A DNA stretch of 64,000 nucleotides from an uncultured Eubacteriales bacterium (lineage in GTDB: Bacteria > Bacillota > Clostridia > Oscillospirales > Butyricicoccaceae). The notes beneath the pieces are model-generated. The model searched no databases. It saw only the letters and a program-made list of their open reading frames with translations, and had not been told where the DNA came from. Every line of letters starts with the position of its first letter. Position 1 is the stretch's first letter. The stretch is taken from positions 15,353 through 79,352 of the forward strand of contig CAKRRK010000006.1 of the NCBI GenBank assembly GCA_934395135.1, given 5' to 3'. Of the stretch, positions 1 to 8,714 are shown one piece after another. The translations under genes were made by a program, and so were the position numbers.

Positions 1-751
1 CATCTTTGAGCAGCGCCGCCATAGCGCCTTGCGCCTTTAAATCCCCGGCATATACCGGCCGGCCGTCATAGGTGTAGGCGACCAGAATGCCGGCAAGCCG
101 CCGTTTCAGGTCCGCCATGTCGGCGGCGAGGCAAACAATGGCCATAACTTCGCTGGCCACGGAAATCATAAAATGGTCCTCCCGGACCGCGCCGTTTGCC
201 TTGCCGCCCAGACCGATGACAAGGTTCCGGAGCGCCCGGTCGTTCATATCCATCACCCGGGGAAAGACCACCCGTCTGGGATCAATCTGCAGATGGTTGC
301 CCTGCTGGATGTGATTGTCCAGCATAGCGCAAAGCAGGTTGTTTGCCGCGGTGATGCCATGCATATCTCCTGTAAAATGCAGGTTGATGTCCTCCATAGG
401 CACAACCTGAGCATAGCCGCCGCCGGCCGCACCGCCCTTGATGCCGAACACCGGTCCGAGGGACGGTTCCCGCAGGGCGATGACAGCCCGCTTGCCAATC
501 TGCCGCATCGCCTGGCCCAGCCCCACGGTGGTAGTGGTTTTTCCCTCTCCCGCCGGTGTGGGATTGATAGCGGTGACAAGAATCAGCTTGCCGTCTTTTT
601 TGTCGGCCAGACGGTCAAAAACCCCGTCGGACAGCTTTGCCTTGTATTTGCCGTAAAGGATCAGCTCCTCTTCCCGAAGGGATAAGGCGTTCGCCACCTC
701 TGTGATGGGGAGCATCTGGCAGTTTTGCGCGATTTCAATATCGGTGCGCAT
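1..751 (-). CDS. fhs: Formate--tetrahydrofolate ligase, 5' part (runs off the left edge)
   Basis: Formyl-THF synthetase joins formate to tetrahydrofolate using ATP, in one-carbon metabolism. In anaerobes it feeds purine and Met-tRNA formylation or the Wood-Ljungdahl methyl branch. The minus strand reads open from an ATG at 751 to the window edge, giving about 250 of the usual ~555 residues. The N-terminus begins MRTDIEIAQNCQML and carries the ligase P-loop TPAGEGKTT at about residues 65-73, followed by the family-typical LREPSLGPVFGIKGGAAGGG stretch. A GGAGG sits 8 bases before the ATG. The gene is divergent from rodA. The 3' end lies outside the window, so intactness cannot be judged. Confidence 0.95.
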   Translation of the reverse strand, partial: MRTDIEIAQNCQMLPITEVANALSLREEELILYGKYKAKLSDGVFDRLADKKDGKLILVTAINPTPAGEGKTTTTVGLGQAMRQIGKRAVIALREPSLGPVFGIKGGAAGGGYAQVVPMEDINLHFTGDMHGITAANNLLCAMLDNHIQQGNHLQIDPRRVVFPRVMDMNDRALRNLVIGLGGKANGAVREDHFMISVASEVMAIVCLAADMADLKRRLAGILVAYTYDGRPVYAGDLKAQGAMAALLKD

Positions 752-867
752 ACAAAATCCTCCTGTAAACATCAAAATATGTACCAGCGGGCTGTTTGCA
801 GGGCGGAAGGAAACCGTTCCCGCCGGCCGGGCGTTGTTTGCCGCCCGCTGCGGCCGCTTTTTCGTTT

Positions 868-896
868 ATTATACCGTATTTTCCGGGAATTTGCAT
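868..896 (-). promoter_or_regulatory. Possible sigma-A promoter of fhs
   Basis: On the minus strand a TATAAT at 873-868 has only a weak TGCAAA-like -35 about 16 bases upstream. It would give a leader of about 115 bases before the fhs ATG, GC-rich and able to form hairpins. The -10 is good and the -35 is poor. Confidence 0.35.
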
Positions 897-999
897 GCCG
901 TTTTGGGGAATAAATTGCAGCAATATAAAAAATTGCCAAAATACCGGGGCAGAAATGGAACAAGGCCTGGAAGATCAATTGTAAAAATTTTGTTTTCTC

Positions 1000-1028
1000 T
1001 TAAATATTTGGGGATTTGATGGTATACT
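1000..1028 (+). promoter_or_regulatory. Likely extended -10 promoter of rodA
   Basis: TGGTATACT at 1020-1028 is an extended -10 element (TGn before TATACT). The -35 position holds only TTAAAT. It lies about 55 bases before the GTG start of the RodA-like gene. Confidence 0.45.
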
Positions 1029-1082
1029 AAAAGGACGGAGCCGGACAGGCTCTGGGGAAAGAACCTGGAAAGGCGGTGCGCT

Positions 1083-2198
1083 GTGCAGCGGATTTTACAT
1101 TATTTCAAACATACCGATTTATATTTGCTGTTTCTTTCTGTGGCGGCCTCCGGATACGGACTGGTTCTCATCCACAGCGCCACGGCCTCTTATGCCACGG
1201 GACGGTTTGTCAAAGTCCAGGCAGCCTGCCTTGTCATCGGGCTGGTGGGGTTTGTGATCGCGTCTTTGATTGATTTGGAAAAATTTCGGCGGTTCTGGAA
1301 ATGGATCTTCTTGTTGAATCTGCTGCTGCAATTGTCCCTGTTTGTGTTTGGCGTGGAAGACGGCGGCAACCGCAGCTGGATCCGGTTTGACAGCATAGGC
1401 ATTCCCATTGGCATTCAGCCGGCAGAAATCGGCAAGCTGCTGTTTATTTTCACCTTTGCCCGGCATCTGACCCGGGTACGGGGGCATATCAACGAGGTAA
1501 AAACTCTGCTGGGCCTGGGGCTGCACCTGGGGGTTATGGTAGGGGTGATTCTGGCGTCTTCCTCGGATATGGGCATGGCGCTGGCGTATGTATTTATCTG
1601 CGTGTTTATGGTGTTTGCTGCGGGCGTTTCGATAAAATGGGTATTCGGCGCCTTGGGGGCTGTGGTGCTGGCCGTGCCGCTGCTTTGGAATTTCGTGTTG
1701 GAAAAATTTCAGAAAAACCGAATTTTGGTGTTATTTGACCCGGAAATTGACCCGGATACCGCGTATCAGACCATACAGAGCAAAATTGCTATCGGCGCCG
1801 GCGGGCTGACCGGAGAAGGGTATATGAATGGCCGGCAAGTGCAGTACGGTTCCCTGCCGGCCAAGCATACGGACTTTATTTTTTCCGTGGGTGCGGAGGA
1901 GTTTGGCATGGTGGGCGCGGCGGCGATTCTTCTGGTGCTCAGTCTTATTATTCTGCGCCTGCTGTACATCAGCTACAAGGCGGATACGCCCTTTTCCTCT
2001 TTGCTGTGCGTGGGCATCTGCGGCATGTTTTTGTACCAAACCTTTGAGAACATCCTGATGTGCGTGGGGCTGTGTCCGGTGATGGGGCTTACCCTGCCGT
2101 TTTTCAGCTATGGCGGCACGTCCCTTGTTACCATGTTCCTGGCGGTGGGCATTGCGGCGGGGGTGCGGATGCGGGAAAAACCCAGCTGGCTGAAATAG
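1083..2198 (+). CDS. rodA: FtsW/RodA/SpoVE-family peptidoglycan glycosyltransferase (RodA-like)
   Basis: SEDS-family proteins polymerise lipid II into glycan strands in the membrane, working with a class B PBP. The 371-residue product is hydrophobic throughout, consistent with the usual ~10 membrane spans. It shows family-typical segments such as GGNRSWI (about residue 95), PAEIGKL (about 115), the long central loop with IAIGAGGLTGEGY, the motif HTDFIFSVGAEEFG, and the C-terminal PFFSYGGTSL. The start is GTG with a GGCGGTG ribosome site close upstream. It stands alone, followed by a strong terminator. RodA is preferred over FtsW because there is no division cluster nearby and no long N-terminal extension. 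SpoVE cannot be excluded. Confidence 0.88.
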   Translation: MQRILHYFKHTDLYLLFLSVAASGYGLVLIHSATASYATGRFVKVQAACLVIGLVGFVIASLIDLEKFRRFWKWIFLLNLLLQLSLFVFGVEDGGNRSWIRFDSIGIPIGIQPAEIGKLLFIFTFARHLTRVRGHINEVKTLLGLGLHLGVMVGVILASSSDMGMALAYVFICVFMVFAAGVSIKWVFGALGAVVLAVPLLWNFVLEKFQKNRILVLFDPEIDPDTAYQTIQSKIAIGAGGLTGEGYMNGRQVQYGSLPAKHTDFIFSVGAEEFGMVGAAAILLVLSLIILRLLYISYKADTPFSSLLCVGICGMFLYQTFENILMCVGLCPVMGLTLPFFSYGGTSLVTMFLAVGIAAGVRMREKPSWLK

Positions 2199-2213
2199 CC
2201 GAAACAGAAAAAA

Positions 2214-2247
2214 GACTCCGGGAAGTCAAACTTCCCGGAGTCTTTTT
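2214..2247. terminator. Intrinsic terminator after rodA
   Basis: A perfect 12-bp stem (GACTCCGGGAAG with its complement), a 5-base loop TCAAA and a T5 run. The A-run on the left arm lets it work in both directions. Confidence 0.85.
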
Positions 2248-2379
2248 GTGCCAAAATGTGTTGAACGGTCCGGCGATAGAAACCGTAGGGACCGGCGGGA
2301 ACCGGACGGTCTTCCGGCAGCTTGCATACGGCGAAAGGAATGTTCAGAAATTCCAGCTGTAGACAAAGCCTCCCTCGGT

Positions 2380-3720
2380 CTATCGGCCCCGGCGGCGGGC
2401 GCGGTTGGGGCTGTCGTAGCGGCTGCGGTATCGCCGGGATCTGCGGCTATGCCGCCGCCGGGCGCGGTTTATCCCCCGAACAACAAACAGAAGAAGGATA
2501 AGGGCGGCCACGCAGGACAAAACCAGCAGAAAATATTTGGAACGGCAGAACGTTTCCAGCTTGTCCGCGTAATACAGTACTTTGGAGAGGGAAACATCCG
2601 TAGTCGCCACAAGATCCACGGTGCCGTATACCGTATCTCCCTGGGAAACCGTCAGTGTGCCAATCACGTCGCCTTTTTTTACCGGCGCGTCGATGGATTC
2701 CGGGATGTGTTTGGAAAACGTCAGGCTGTCCGGCTGGATATCGTTGGGAACCAAGCCGGAAACCGGGCCGGCAGAAGCCAGAACCACATAATCCTTTTCC
2801 GAAGAAAGGCGCACGTCGATTTCCGCGATGTTGTCGCCGGAAGCCACCAAGGTCTGGTAATCAAAGTTGTCAAATCCCCAGTCAAACAGTTTGATGGTTT
2901 CGGTGAAACTTTTTGCCGCTTCGCCGTTTTCCCCCGCCTCGCACCCCAGTACAACGGAAATCAGGGAAGAATCCTTTTTTTCCGCGGCGCTGACAAAGCA
3001 GTAGCCTGCCGGCGTGGTGTGGCCGGTTTTGATGCCGTTGCAATAGGTATAATAGGTAGGGTCGGACCGGCGCAGAATCAGCTGGTTTGTGGTATAAACC
3101 TTTCGCTCCGCCTGCAAATTGGATGCGGGAAGGGTTTTTTGCGCGGTGTTTGCAATGTCGCAGAAAGTTTCGTCTGTCATGGCCTGTTTGGCGATGCGAT
3201 ACAGATCGTAAGCACAGGTATAATGGTTGTCGTCATGCAGCCCGTTGGGATTTGCAAAATGGGTGTTCACACAGCCGAGTTCTTTGGCCCGCTGGTTCAT
3301 AAGCTCCACAAAGGCCTCTGTGGAGCCGGAGACATACCGGGCCAGGGCGTTGGCCGCTTCGTTGCCCGAGGGCAGCATCAGGCCGTAAAGCAGGGTTTCC
3401 ACGGTAACCTCTTCTGAAACTTTCAGGCCGGCAGAACTGCTGGCGCTGGTAACGCCTGCGTAGTCGGCCTCCTCCATCGTAACAACGTCGGACAGGCTGC
3501 CGCGTTCCAGCACCAGCAGGGCGGTCATAATTTTTGTCGTGCTGGCGGGATACATTTTTTCACGGCTGTTTCGCTCGTACAGAATGGTGTCGCTCTTGGC
3601 ATCCGCCAAAATTGCGGCACCGGCGTCGGCGCTGATGGGCGCGATGGCGTAAGCCGTGCCGGCAAACAGAAGCATACAGAGGAGAAGCAAGGCAGAAAGT
3701 CTTACGGTTAACAGTTTCAT
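2380..3720 (-). CDS. dacF: D-alanyl-D-alanine carboxypeptidase (DacF-type PBP)
   Basis: Low-molecular-weight PBP that trims the terminal D-Ala from peptidoglycan stem peptides outside the membrane. The active-site triad is complete: STTK (about residues 60-63), SGN (about 118-120) and KTG (about 231-233). A signal peptide ends near TAYA, and a C-terminal membrane anchor (about 395-413) is followed by an unusual Arg/Ser-rich cytoplasmic tail of about 30 residues. The ATG at 3720 is chosen over the ATG at 3726 because GGGAGG abuts the latter but lies 6 bases before the former. A small zinc-ribbon gene lies just upstream. dacF versus dacA or dacB cannot be settled from sequence alone. Confidence 0.9.
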   Translation of the reverse strand: MKLLTVRLSALLLLCMLLFAGTAYAIAPISADAGAAILADAKSDTILYERNSREKMYPASTTKIMTALLVLERGSLSDVVTMEEADYAGVTSASSSAGLKVSEEVTVETLLYGLMLPSGNEAANALARYVSGSTEAFVELMNQRAKELGCVNTHFANPNGLHDDNHYTCAYDLYRIAKQAMTDETFCDIANTAQKTLPASNLQAERKVYTTNQLILRRSDPTYYTYCNGIKTGHTTPAGYCFVSAAEKKDSSLISVVLGCEAGENGEAAKSFTETIKLFDWGFDNFDYQTLVASGDNIAEIDVRLSSEKDYVVLASAGPVSGLVPNDIQPDSLTFSKHIPESIDAPVKKGDVIGTLTVSQGDTVYGTVDLVATTDVSLSKVLYYADKLETFCRSKYFLLVLSCVAALILLLFVVRGINRARRRHSRRSRRYRSRYDSPNRARRRGR

Positions 3721-3768
3721 AAACATCCTCCCGGGGAACAGAAATCAAGACAGGCTGGGCGGGCTTGG

Positions 3769-3999
3769 TTAGTCCGTCAGAGAAAAATCCTTTTGGGAAA
3801 AGCCGCCGCGGAGAACCGGCTTTTTCGGCGGGACGCGCTTGAACGGATCGTATTGGAACGACCGGCAATGGTACGCGAGATCCACCACGCCGCATTTTTT
3901 GCACAGCGCCGTGCGGTCATCCAACTTGGTTCCCCGGGCGCAATAGGCGCAGCGAGGTTCCAGGTTCCGGCGGAACAGTGGTTGGTTTGCCAATGCCAT
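3769..3999 (-). CDS. Small zinc-ribbon protein of unknown role
   Basis: A 76-residue protein with two CxxC knuckles, C17-C20 (CAYC) and C33-C36 (CKKC), followed by H44 and C45, so it is probably a zinc ribbon. The C-terminal half is basic and proline-rich (KRVPPKKP). The start ATG at 3999 has AGGAGA 5 bases upstream. It sits immediately upstream of the dacF-like gene on the same strand (48 bases), so the two may be co-transcribed. I do not recognise a named family; similar short proteins beside dacF occur in Clostridia as far as I recall. Confidence 0.7.
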   Translation of the reverse strand: MALANQPLFRRNLEPRCAYCARGTKLDDRTALCKKCGVVDLAYHCRSFQYDPFKRVPPKKPVLRGGFSQKDFSLTD

Positions 4000-4025
4000 C
4001 TCTCCTTTGTCAATGGTATGGCTTC

Positions 4026-4062
4026 ATTATACTATACCCCTTGGGAAAAAACCATAGGTCAA
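4026..4062 (-). promoter_or_regulatory. Weak promoter candidate for the zinc-ribbon/dacF genes
   Basis: On the minus strand TTGACC (4062-4057) precedes overlapping TATAGT and TATAAT hexamers (4036-4026). The spacing is 20 or 25 bases, too long for a standard sigma-A site, so this may be a different sigma type or chance. Confidence 0.3.
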
Positions 4063-4164
4063 GGAAAAAATTCATATTTTTCTGATAAAAAACGGGAAAA
4101 TTAGGAAAAACCGCATAATTTATGGAAAATTTTCGAAAAACACAGGAAAAGGGATTCCAGTGTC

Positions 4165-5121
4165 TCAGGCAAAGAGAAAGGGACGGCATAAAACCGCCAG
4201 AACAAAGGCCAGCGCCGCATGCAGCGCCTTTCCACGGAGCATGGGCGCAAGACGCACCGGCGGCAATACGCCCGCAGTTTGGAAAAAGACGGACAGGCCG
4301 CCGAAGGAAAGAATGGCTGCGCACAGAGGGAAGGCAAAGGGAAGGGCGGGAGAAAGCAGATACAGCCCATTGGTCATTTCCAAGGCGCCCGTCACCGCAG
4401 CAAGTGCCTCCGGCCCGGAAAGAGGCGTGAGGGCGCCGACGCACCGGGACAGCAGGGACAGTACACCGGTTTTTTGCAAAAGCGCCAGCACCACGGCAAA
4501 AAATGTGACAAAAGCTGTGATGGAGAGCGCGGAGGAAACGGCGTTTTGAATGCTGCCGGTGATGGCTTTGGCGGCCGGCGGGTCCGCCCGTTCTGCGGTT
4601 TGTCCGTGAAACGGGAGCAGCGGTTTTGCCCGGCACAGCACCATCCCGGTCATAAGGGCAGAGAGGATGTGGATGCCATACAGGACGGCGCCAGCCGGCA
4701 CGCTGCCGAAAATCCCGACGCCGCAGACGGATATGGCAAAGGCGGGGCCTGTGTTGTTGCCGAAGGAAAGCAGACGTTCCGCTTCCGGCCGGGACGCCTG
4801 TCCGGTGCGCAAAAGTTCGGACAGGGTGACGGCGCAGACGGGATAGCCGCCGAGGAACCCCAGAAGCAGCGGTGTGGCGAGGGCGGGCCGCAGATGAAAA
4901 AGCTTTGTCATAAGAGGAGAAAAAAAGCGGCAGAAACCGTCCAGCCCAAAGGCGGTGCATAGTCCGGAAATGACAAAAAAAGGAAAAAGAGAAGGAATCA
5001 CGCTGTTCAGGCACAGGTCAATGCCAAGTTTTGCAGCCGCTGCGGCGTCCTTGGAGCACACAGCGGTGAGAAGCAGGAAAAAAACAAGCACGGCTTTGCC
5101 GATGGTTCGTTTGGCGGGCAT
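4165..5121 (-). CDS. ylbJ: Sporulation integral membrane protein YlbJ
   Basis: YlbJ is a polytopic membrane protein made in the mother cell and needed for normal spore cortex in Bacillus. It belongs to the nucleoside-recognition (Gate) domain family. The 318-residue product is strongly hydrophobic with about 8 spans and has typical YlbJ blocks: NSVIPSLFPFFVISG, LLGFLGGYPVCAVTL and LLSFGNNTGPAF. The ATG at 5121 with AAGGGGG upstream is preferred to the GTG at 5145, which has no ribosome site. It is divergent from yqfC-yqfD, another sporulation pair. No promoter could be assigned. Confidence 0.9.
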   Translation of the reverse strand: MPAKRTIGKAVLVFFLLLTAVCSKDAAAAAKLGIDLCLNSVIPSLFPFFVISGLCTAFGLDGFCRFFSPLMTKLFHLRPALATPLLLGFLGGYPVCAVTLSELLRTGQASRPEAERLLSFGNNTGPAFAISVCGVGIFGSVPAGAVLYGIHILSALMTGMVLCRAKPLLPFHGQTAERADPPAAKAITGSIQNAVSSALSITAFVTFFAVVLALLQKTGVLSLLSRCVGALTPLSGPEALAAVTGALEMTNGLYLLSPALPFAFPLCAAILSFGGLSVFFQTAGVLPPVRLAPMLRGKALHAALAFVLAVLCRPFLFA

Positions 5122-5216
5122 TTCTGTCGGCCACCCCCTTTCCACAATAAAATATATTGACGCGCCGTTCTTTTAATGCGTAAACTACATAATATTTGTT
5201 AAAAGGAGTTTTGCTG

Positions 5217-5483
5217 ATGGACAAAGGTGTATCCTTAAACGAAAAAATTAAAGCGGCGGCGGAGAACCGGGTCGCAGAATATCCCAGGACAGAGGTTTTC
5301 GGAAATTCCATGGTGCGCATCGAAGGGCACTGCGGCCTTGCCGCATACGGCAGGGAGGAAATGAAAATCAACTGCGGGAAAATTTTTATCAAAGTCACCG
5401 GGACGGATCTGGAACTGCGGGCGATGAATCCGGAGGAACTGGCGATTTCGGGACGGATTGTGACGGTAGAATATGTGAACTGA
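5217..5483 (+). CDS. yqfC: Sporulation protein YqfC (YabP/YqfC family)
   Basis: Small mother-cell sporulation protein; the YabP/YqfC family is under sigma-E control in Bacillus and precedes yqfD there as it does here. The 88-residue product contains the conserved NSMVRIEGHCGL region and the closing GRIVTVEY. ATG 5217 is used because AAAGGAG lies 8 bases upstream; the longer frame opening at 5196 would contain the ribosome site. A CATAATATT about 25 bases before the start vaguely resembles a sigma-E -10, but no -35 is convincing. Confidence 0.88.
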   Translation: MDKGVSLNEKIKAAAENRVAEYPRTEVFGNSMVRIEGHCGLAAYGREEMKINCGKIFIKVTGTDLELRAMNPEELAISGRIVTVEYVN

Positions 5484-5496
5484 GCGGAGGACAGAC

Positions 5497-6711
5497 ATGA
5501 TTTCGGAGTTTGTAAAGTTTTTGCGGGGCAATGTGCGGATTTGTATCCGGGGACCGTATTTGGAACGGTTTTTAAACATTTGTGCCGCGAACATGGTGGA
5601 ACTTTCCGACATCCGGCGAACGGAGGTGGATGCATTGTGGGCCACGGTTCCGGCGGGACAGCTGCGGCAGGCCAGGGCCGCCGCGGAAAAGGCGCGGTGC
5701 GCACTGGAAGTGAAGCGCCGGCGCGGCGTGCCGTTTGTCCTGCGCCGCGGGGCAAAGCGGTATGGGCTGATACTGGGGGCCGCTGTGTTTTTTCTGACTG
5801 TCTATGCCGCGTCCGCGTATGTATGGTATATTGACATTGACGCACCGCCGGAGATTTCCCGCCGGGAGATTCGGCTGAATCTTGCGGAATTGGGCGTATA
5901 CGAGGGGGCCAAGATACGGGATATTCATCCCAAGGATGTGCAGCTGCAAATGATGATGAAAATGGAAGATGTGGCGTTTTTTTCCGTGAACCTGTCCGGG
6001 AACCGGGCAGATGTGCAGGTGATTGCCCGGCGGGAAACGCCGCGGATGGAACAGGAGGAACTGGTTACCGACATCATTTCGGACAAAACCGGCGTAATTA
6101 CCAAAATGGATGTGAAGGGAGGTACCGGTTTAAAAAAAGTAGGGGAAACCGTGGAACGGGGAGAGAAGCTGGTGGACGCGCTGGTGTATCCGCTGAACGA
6201 AGAGGTGCCGCCGTTTCTCACCCATTCTATGGCGGATATTGAGGCCCGCACATGGTACCGGTTTAAGCGGGTACGGCCGCTAAACGGCTGGACCAAGGCG
6301 TATACCGGAGAGACAAAGCAGCGCTATGCTCTGCTTTGGGGCAAAAAAAGAATAAATTTGTTCCCAGGCAGTAGAATTGAAACCGGCTGTTGTGATAAAA
6401 TAGAAGAAAAAATACAGTTTACTGTTTTCGGTGAAACCTTCACGCCATTTTCTCTGGTAAAGCAGACCTATACCTATTATGAATTGGTTCCAAGCCGGCA
6501 GGAGGCGGCCGACATGGAGGAGGGAATCCGCCGGGGCGCGGCCGCACATCTGCAGGGACGCATCCAGGGGACCATCACACAATTGACCGGCAGCGTGCAG
6601 GAGGAAGGAGAAAACGCCGCGGCATATTACCGCGCGGAATGCCTGGAGCGCATCGGCGTGCAGGTTTTGGACGGAGACAGAGAACCTGCAAAGGAGGAAA
6701 CGGCAGAATAA
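5497..6711 (+). CDS. yqfD: Sporulation protein YqfD
   Basis: YqfD is a sporulation membrane protein of unknown biochemical role, co-transcribed with yqfC. The 404-residue product has a short N-terminal cytoplasmic domain (about residues 1-85), one membrane span (about 88-110, GLILGAAVFFLTVYAASAYV) and a large outer domain with the typical DIDAPPEISRREIRLNL-like opening. It lies 13 bases after yqfC and its stop touches the ATG of the PhoH-like gene, indicating one operon. Length and order match Firmicute relatives. There is no sign of decay. Confidence 0.9.
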   Translation: MISEFVKFLRGNVRICIRGPYLERFLNICAANMVELSDIRRTEVDALWATVPAGQLRQARAAAEKARCALEVKRRRGVPFVLRRGAKRYGLILGAAVFFLTVYAASAYVWYIDIDAPPEISRREIRLNLAELGVYEGAKIRDIHPKDVQLQMMMKMEDVAFFSVNLSGNRADVQVIARRETPRMEQEELVTDIISDKTGVITKMDVKGGTGLKKVGETVERGEKLVDALVYPLNEEVPPFLTHSMADIEARTWYRFKRVRPLNGWTKAYTGETKQRYALLWGKKRINLFPGSRIETGCCDKIEEKIQFTVFGETFTPFSLVKQTYTYYELVPSRQEAADMEEGIRRGAAAHLQGRIQGTITQLTGSVQEEGENAAAYYRAECLERIGVQVLDGDREPAKEETAE

Positions 6712-7689
6712 ATGACGGAAAAGGATATCAGGGTGGAAAGCATCGCGCTGATTATCAATGTGTTCGGCGCGTTTGATGAAAACATAAAGATTTTGGAAAA
6801 AGAACTTTCCGTTTCCGTAGTCAGCCGGGAAGACCAGCTCAAAATTACGGGAGAGGAAGCGCAGGTGGATATGGCGGAACGGGCGCTTCGCACCCTGTTT
6901 CAGCTCAGTCTCCGGGGAGAGCAGATTGGCACCCAGACGGTGACCTATGTCCTGTCCCTGGTGCGGGACGGCAAGGAACAGGAAGCGGCTTCCATCGGAA
7001 AGGATGTGCTCTGCATTACCGCCAAGGGAAAGCCCATTAAGGCCAAAACCGTGGGCCAGCGGCAGTATGCGGAGGCCATTCGGGAAAATACGGTTACCCT
7101 GGGCGTGGGTCCTGCCGGCACCGGCAAAACGTATCTTGCCGTAGCGGCGGCGGTGACGGCGTTCCGGGAGAAAGCCGTGAACCGCATCATCCTGACCCGT
7201 CCGGCGGTGGAAGCGGGGGAAAAGCTGGGCTTTCTGCCCGGCGACCTGCAAAGCAAAGTGGATCCTTACCTGCGTCCGCTGTATGACGGCTTGTTTGACA
7301 TGCTGGGGGCGGACAGTTATGCTCGCTATCTGGAACGGGGCAGCATTGAGGTGGCGCCACTTGCCTATATGCGGGGCAGAACTTTGGACGACAGCTTTAT
7401 TATTTTGGACGAAGCCCAAAATACAACTCCGGAACAGATGAAAATGTTTTTGACCCGCATCGGCTTTCATTCCAAGGCTGTGGTCACCGGCGACATCACC
7501 CAGATTGACCTGCCGGACGGCAAAAGCAGCGGGCTGAAAGAGGCCCTGCGGGTGCTGCGGGATGTGGAAGGGATTGCCCAGTGTTTCCTGACGGACCGGG
7601 ATGTGGTGCGCCATGAGTTGGTGCAGCGCATTGTCAAGGCGTATGACCGGTATGAACAAAGCAAATTACGAAAGAAGCCGAGAAAATAA
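6712..7689 (+). CDS. phoH: PhoH family P-loop ATPase
   Basis: PhoH-like ATPases are cytoplasmic RNA-linked NTPases usually encoded next to ybeY, with a probable role in rRNA processing or decay. The product (325 residues) has an N-terminal KH-like region (about 1-100), a Walker A motif GPAGTGKT at about 132-139, a Walker B-like FIILDEAQNTT at about 228-238 and a sensor motif VVTGDITQID. It starts directly at the yqfD stop and overlaps ybeY by one base, so translation is probably coupled. Confidence 0.93.
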   Translation: MTEKDIRVESIALIINVFGAFDENIKILEKELSVSVVSREDQLKITGEEAQVDMAERALRTLFQLSLRGEQIGTQTVTYVLSLVRDGKEQEAASIGKDVLCITAKGKPIKAKTVGQRQYAEAIRENTVTLGVGPAGTGKTYLAVAAAVTAFREKAVNRIILTRPAVEAGEKLGFLPGDLQSKVDPYLRPLYDGLFDMLGADSYARYLERGSIEVAPLAYMRGRTLDDSFIILDEAQNTTPEQMKMFLTRIGFHSKAVVTGDITQIDLPDGKSSGLKEALRVLRDVEGIAQCFLTDRDVVRHELVQRIVKAYDRYEQSKLRKKPRK

Positions 7690-8177
7690 TGCATACGATA
7701 AACATTGCGGCCACCACGCCGCTGGAACAGCAGAAGGGCATTGCGGCGCAGATGCGCCGGTGCGCCGTCGCCGCCATCGAACGGGTGGGCGCCGCCCCGG
7801 ACTGCTTTGTGGATATTACAATTACTGATAGCAATGAAATTAAAGAAATCAACAAAGAGTATAGGAACAAAGAGCAGATAACGGACGTACTGTCCTTTCC
7901 CATGTTTGCGTTTTATAACGGCGCGCCCCAGGAACCGTTGGAGCGGGATCCGGAAACCGGGCTTTTAAACCTGGGGGATATGGTTCTGTGCTACCAGCGC
8001 GCGGCGGAGCAGGCAGCGGAATACGGCCACAGCGTGGACCGGGAATGCGGTTTCCTGACGGTGCATTCCGTGCTGCATCTGTTGGGGTATGACCATGAGC
8101 GGGGCGAGGCGGACAGGCTTCGAATGCGGGCGCTGGAGGAAGAGATTTTAGGCGGCCTTGGGCTTGTGCGGGACTAA
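7689..8177 (+). CDS. ybeY: Endoribonuclease YbeY (rRNA maturation)
   Basis: Zinc metallo-endoribonuclease acting in 16S rRNA 3'-end maturation and ribosome quality control. The hallmark HxxxHxxGYDH is present as H126, H130 and H136 in a 162-residue protein, about the usual length. The ATG shares one base with the phoH stop codon. Together with era and recO downstream this is the conserved Firmicute ribosome-assembly neighbourhood. Confidence 0.95.
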   Translation: MHTINIAATTPLEQQKGIAAQMRRCAVAAIERVGAAPDCFVDITITDSNEIKEINKEYRNKEQITDVLSFPMFAFYNGAPQEPLERDPETGLLNLGDMVLCYQRAAEQAAEYGHSVDRECGFLTVHSVLHLLGYDHERGEADRLRMRALEEEILGGLGLVRD

Positions 8178-8249
8178 CGCGCCGGCGGGTTGCAGACAAA
8201 CAGCATGGGCCGCCGAACGAGGGCGGGCATGCAAGGGTTGAGGTGACAT

Positions 8250-8714
8250 ATGAGGGAAATTCAAAAGCTTTCCCATAGTTTTCGGTGGGCGGCGAGAGGC
8301 ATTGGCCTTTGCGTGCGGTACGAGCGGAACTTCCGCATCCACACCGCGGCGGCGGCGTATGTGCTGGTCTTTGCCTTGGCGGCAGGCTTTTCCGCCGAGC
8401 GCATCGGCGTGCTCATGCTGTGTTTTGGCCTGATGCTGGGGGCGGAAATGGTGAATACCGCGATAGAAATCCTTTGCGACAAGCAGGCCCATGGCTATGA
8501 CAACACGGTGCGGGACGCCAAGGATATTGCGGCGGGGGCGGTGTTTGTGTGCGCTATGGCCTGCGTGGTAGTGGGAATTGTGTATTTTTTCAATCCCGCA
8601 ACAATCCGGGCATGCTGGATGTTTTTTACGGGACATATTCCGGCTATGGTAATTTTGCTGGCGTCCATACCCTGCGCTGTCGTCTATATTTTTAAAATTG
8701 GGAGAAAGCCATGA
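8250..8714 (+). CDS. dgkA: Diacylglycerol/undecaprenol kinase (DgkA family)
   Basis: Small integral membrane kinase. The Gram-positive members phosphorylate undecaprenol and so recycle the lipid carrier for cell-wall polymers. The product (154 residues) has the family block GAEMVNTAIE at about residue 67 followed by a KDIAAGAV-type helix, and three or four membrane spans. It is longer than the ~125-residue Bacillus protein because of one extra C-terminal hydrophobic stretch. GAGGTG precedes the ATG, and the last bases overlap the era ATG (ATGA). Confidence 0.9.
   Translation: MREIQKLSHSFRWAARGIGLCVRYERNFRIHTAAAAYVLVFALAAGFSAERIGVLMLCFGLMLGAEMVNTAIEILCDKQAHGYDNTVRDAKDIAAGAVFVCAMACVVVGIVYFFNPATIRACWMFFTGHIPAMVILLASIPCAVVYIFKIGRKP

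Larger units (their letters stand above)
752..1082. other. Divergent fhs/rodA intergenic region
   Basis: This 331-base gap holds the fhs leader on the left and the rodA promoter on the right. The left part (about 780-865) is GC-rich with short inverted GGCGGG/CCCGCC segments. The right part (about 900-1020) is AT-rich. I see no convincing small ORF or RNA gene. Confidence 0.5.

Noticed and set aside
2248..3417. 389-codon plus-strand frame over dacF
   Set aside because: Shadow of the dacF gene, which has the full D,D-carboxypeptidase motif set on the other strand.
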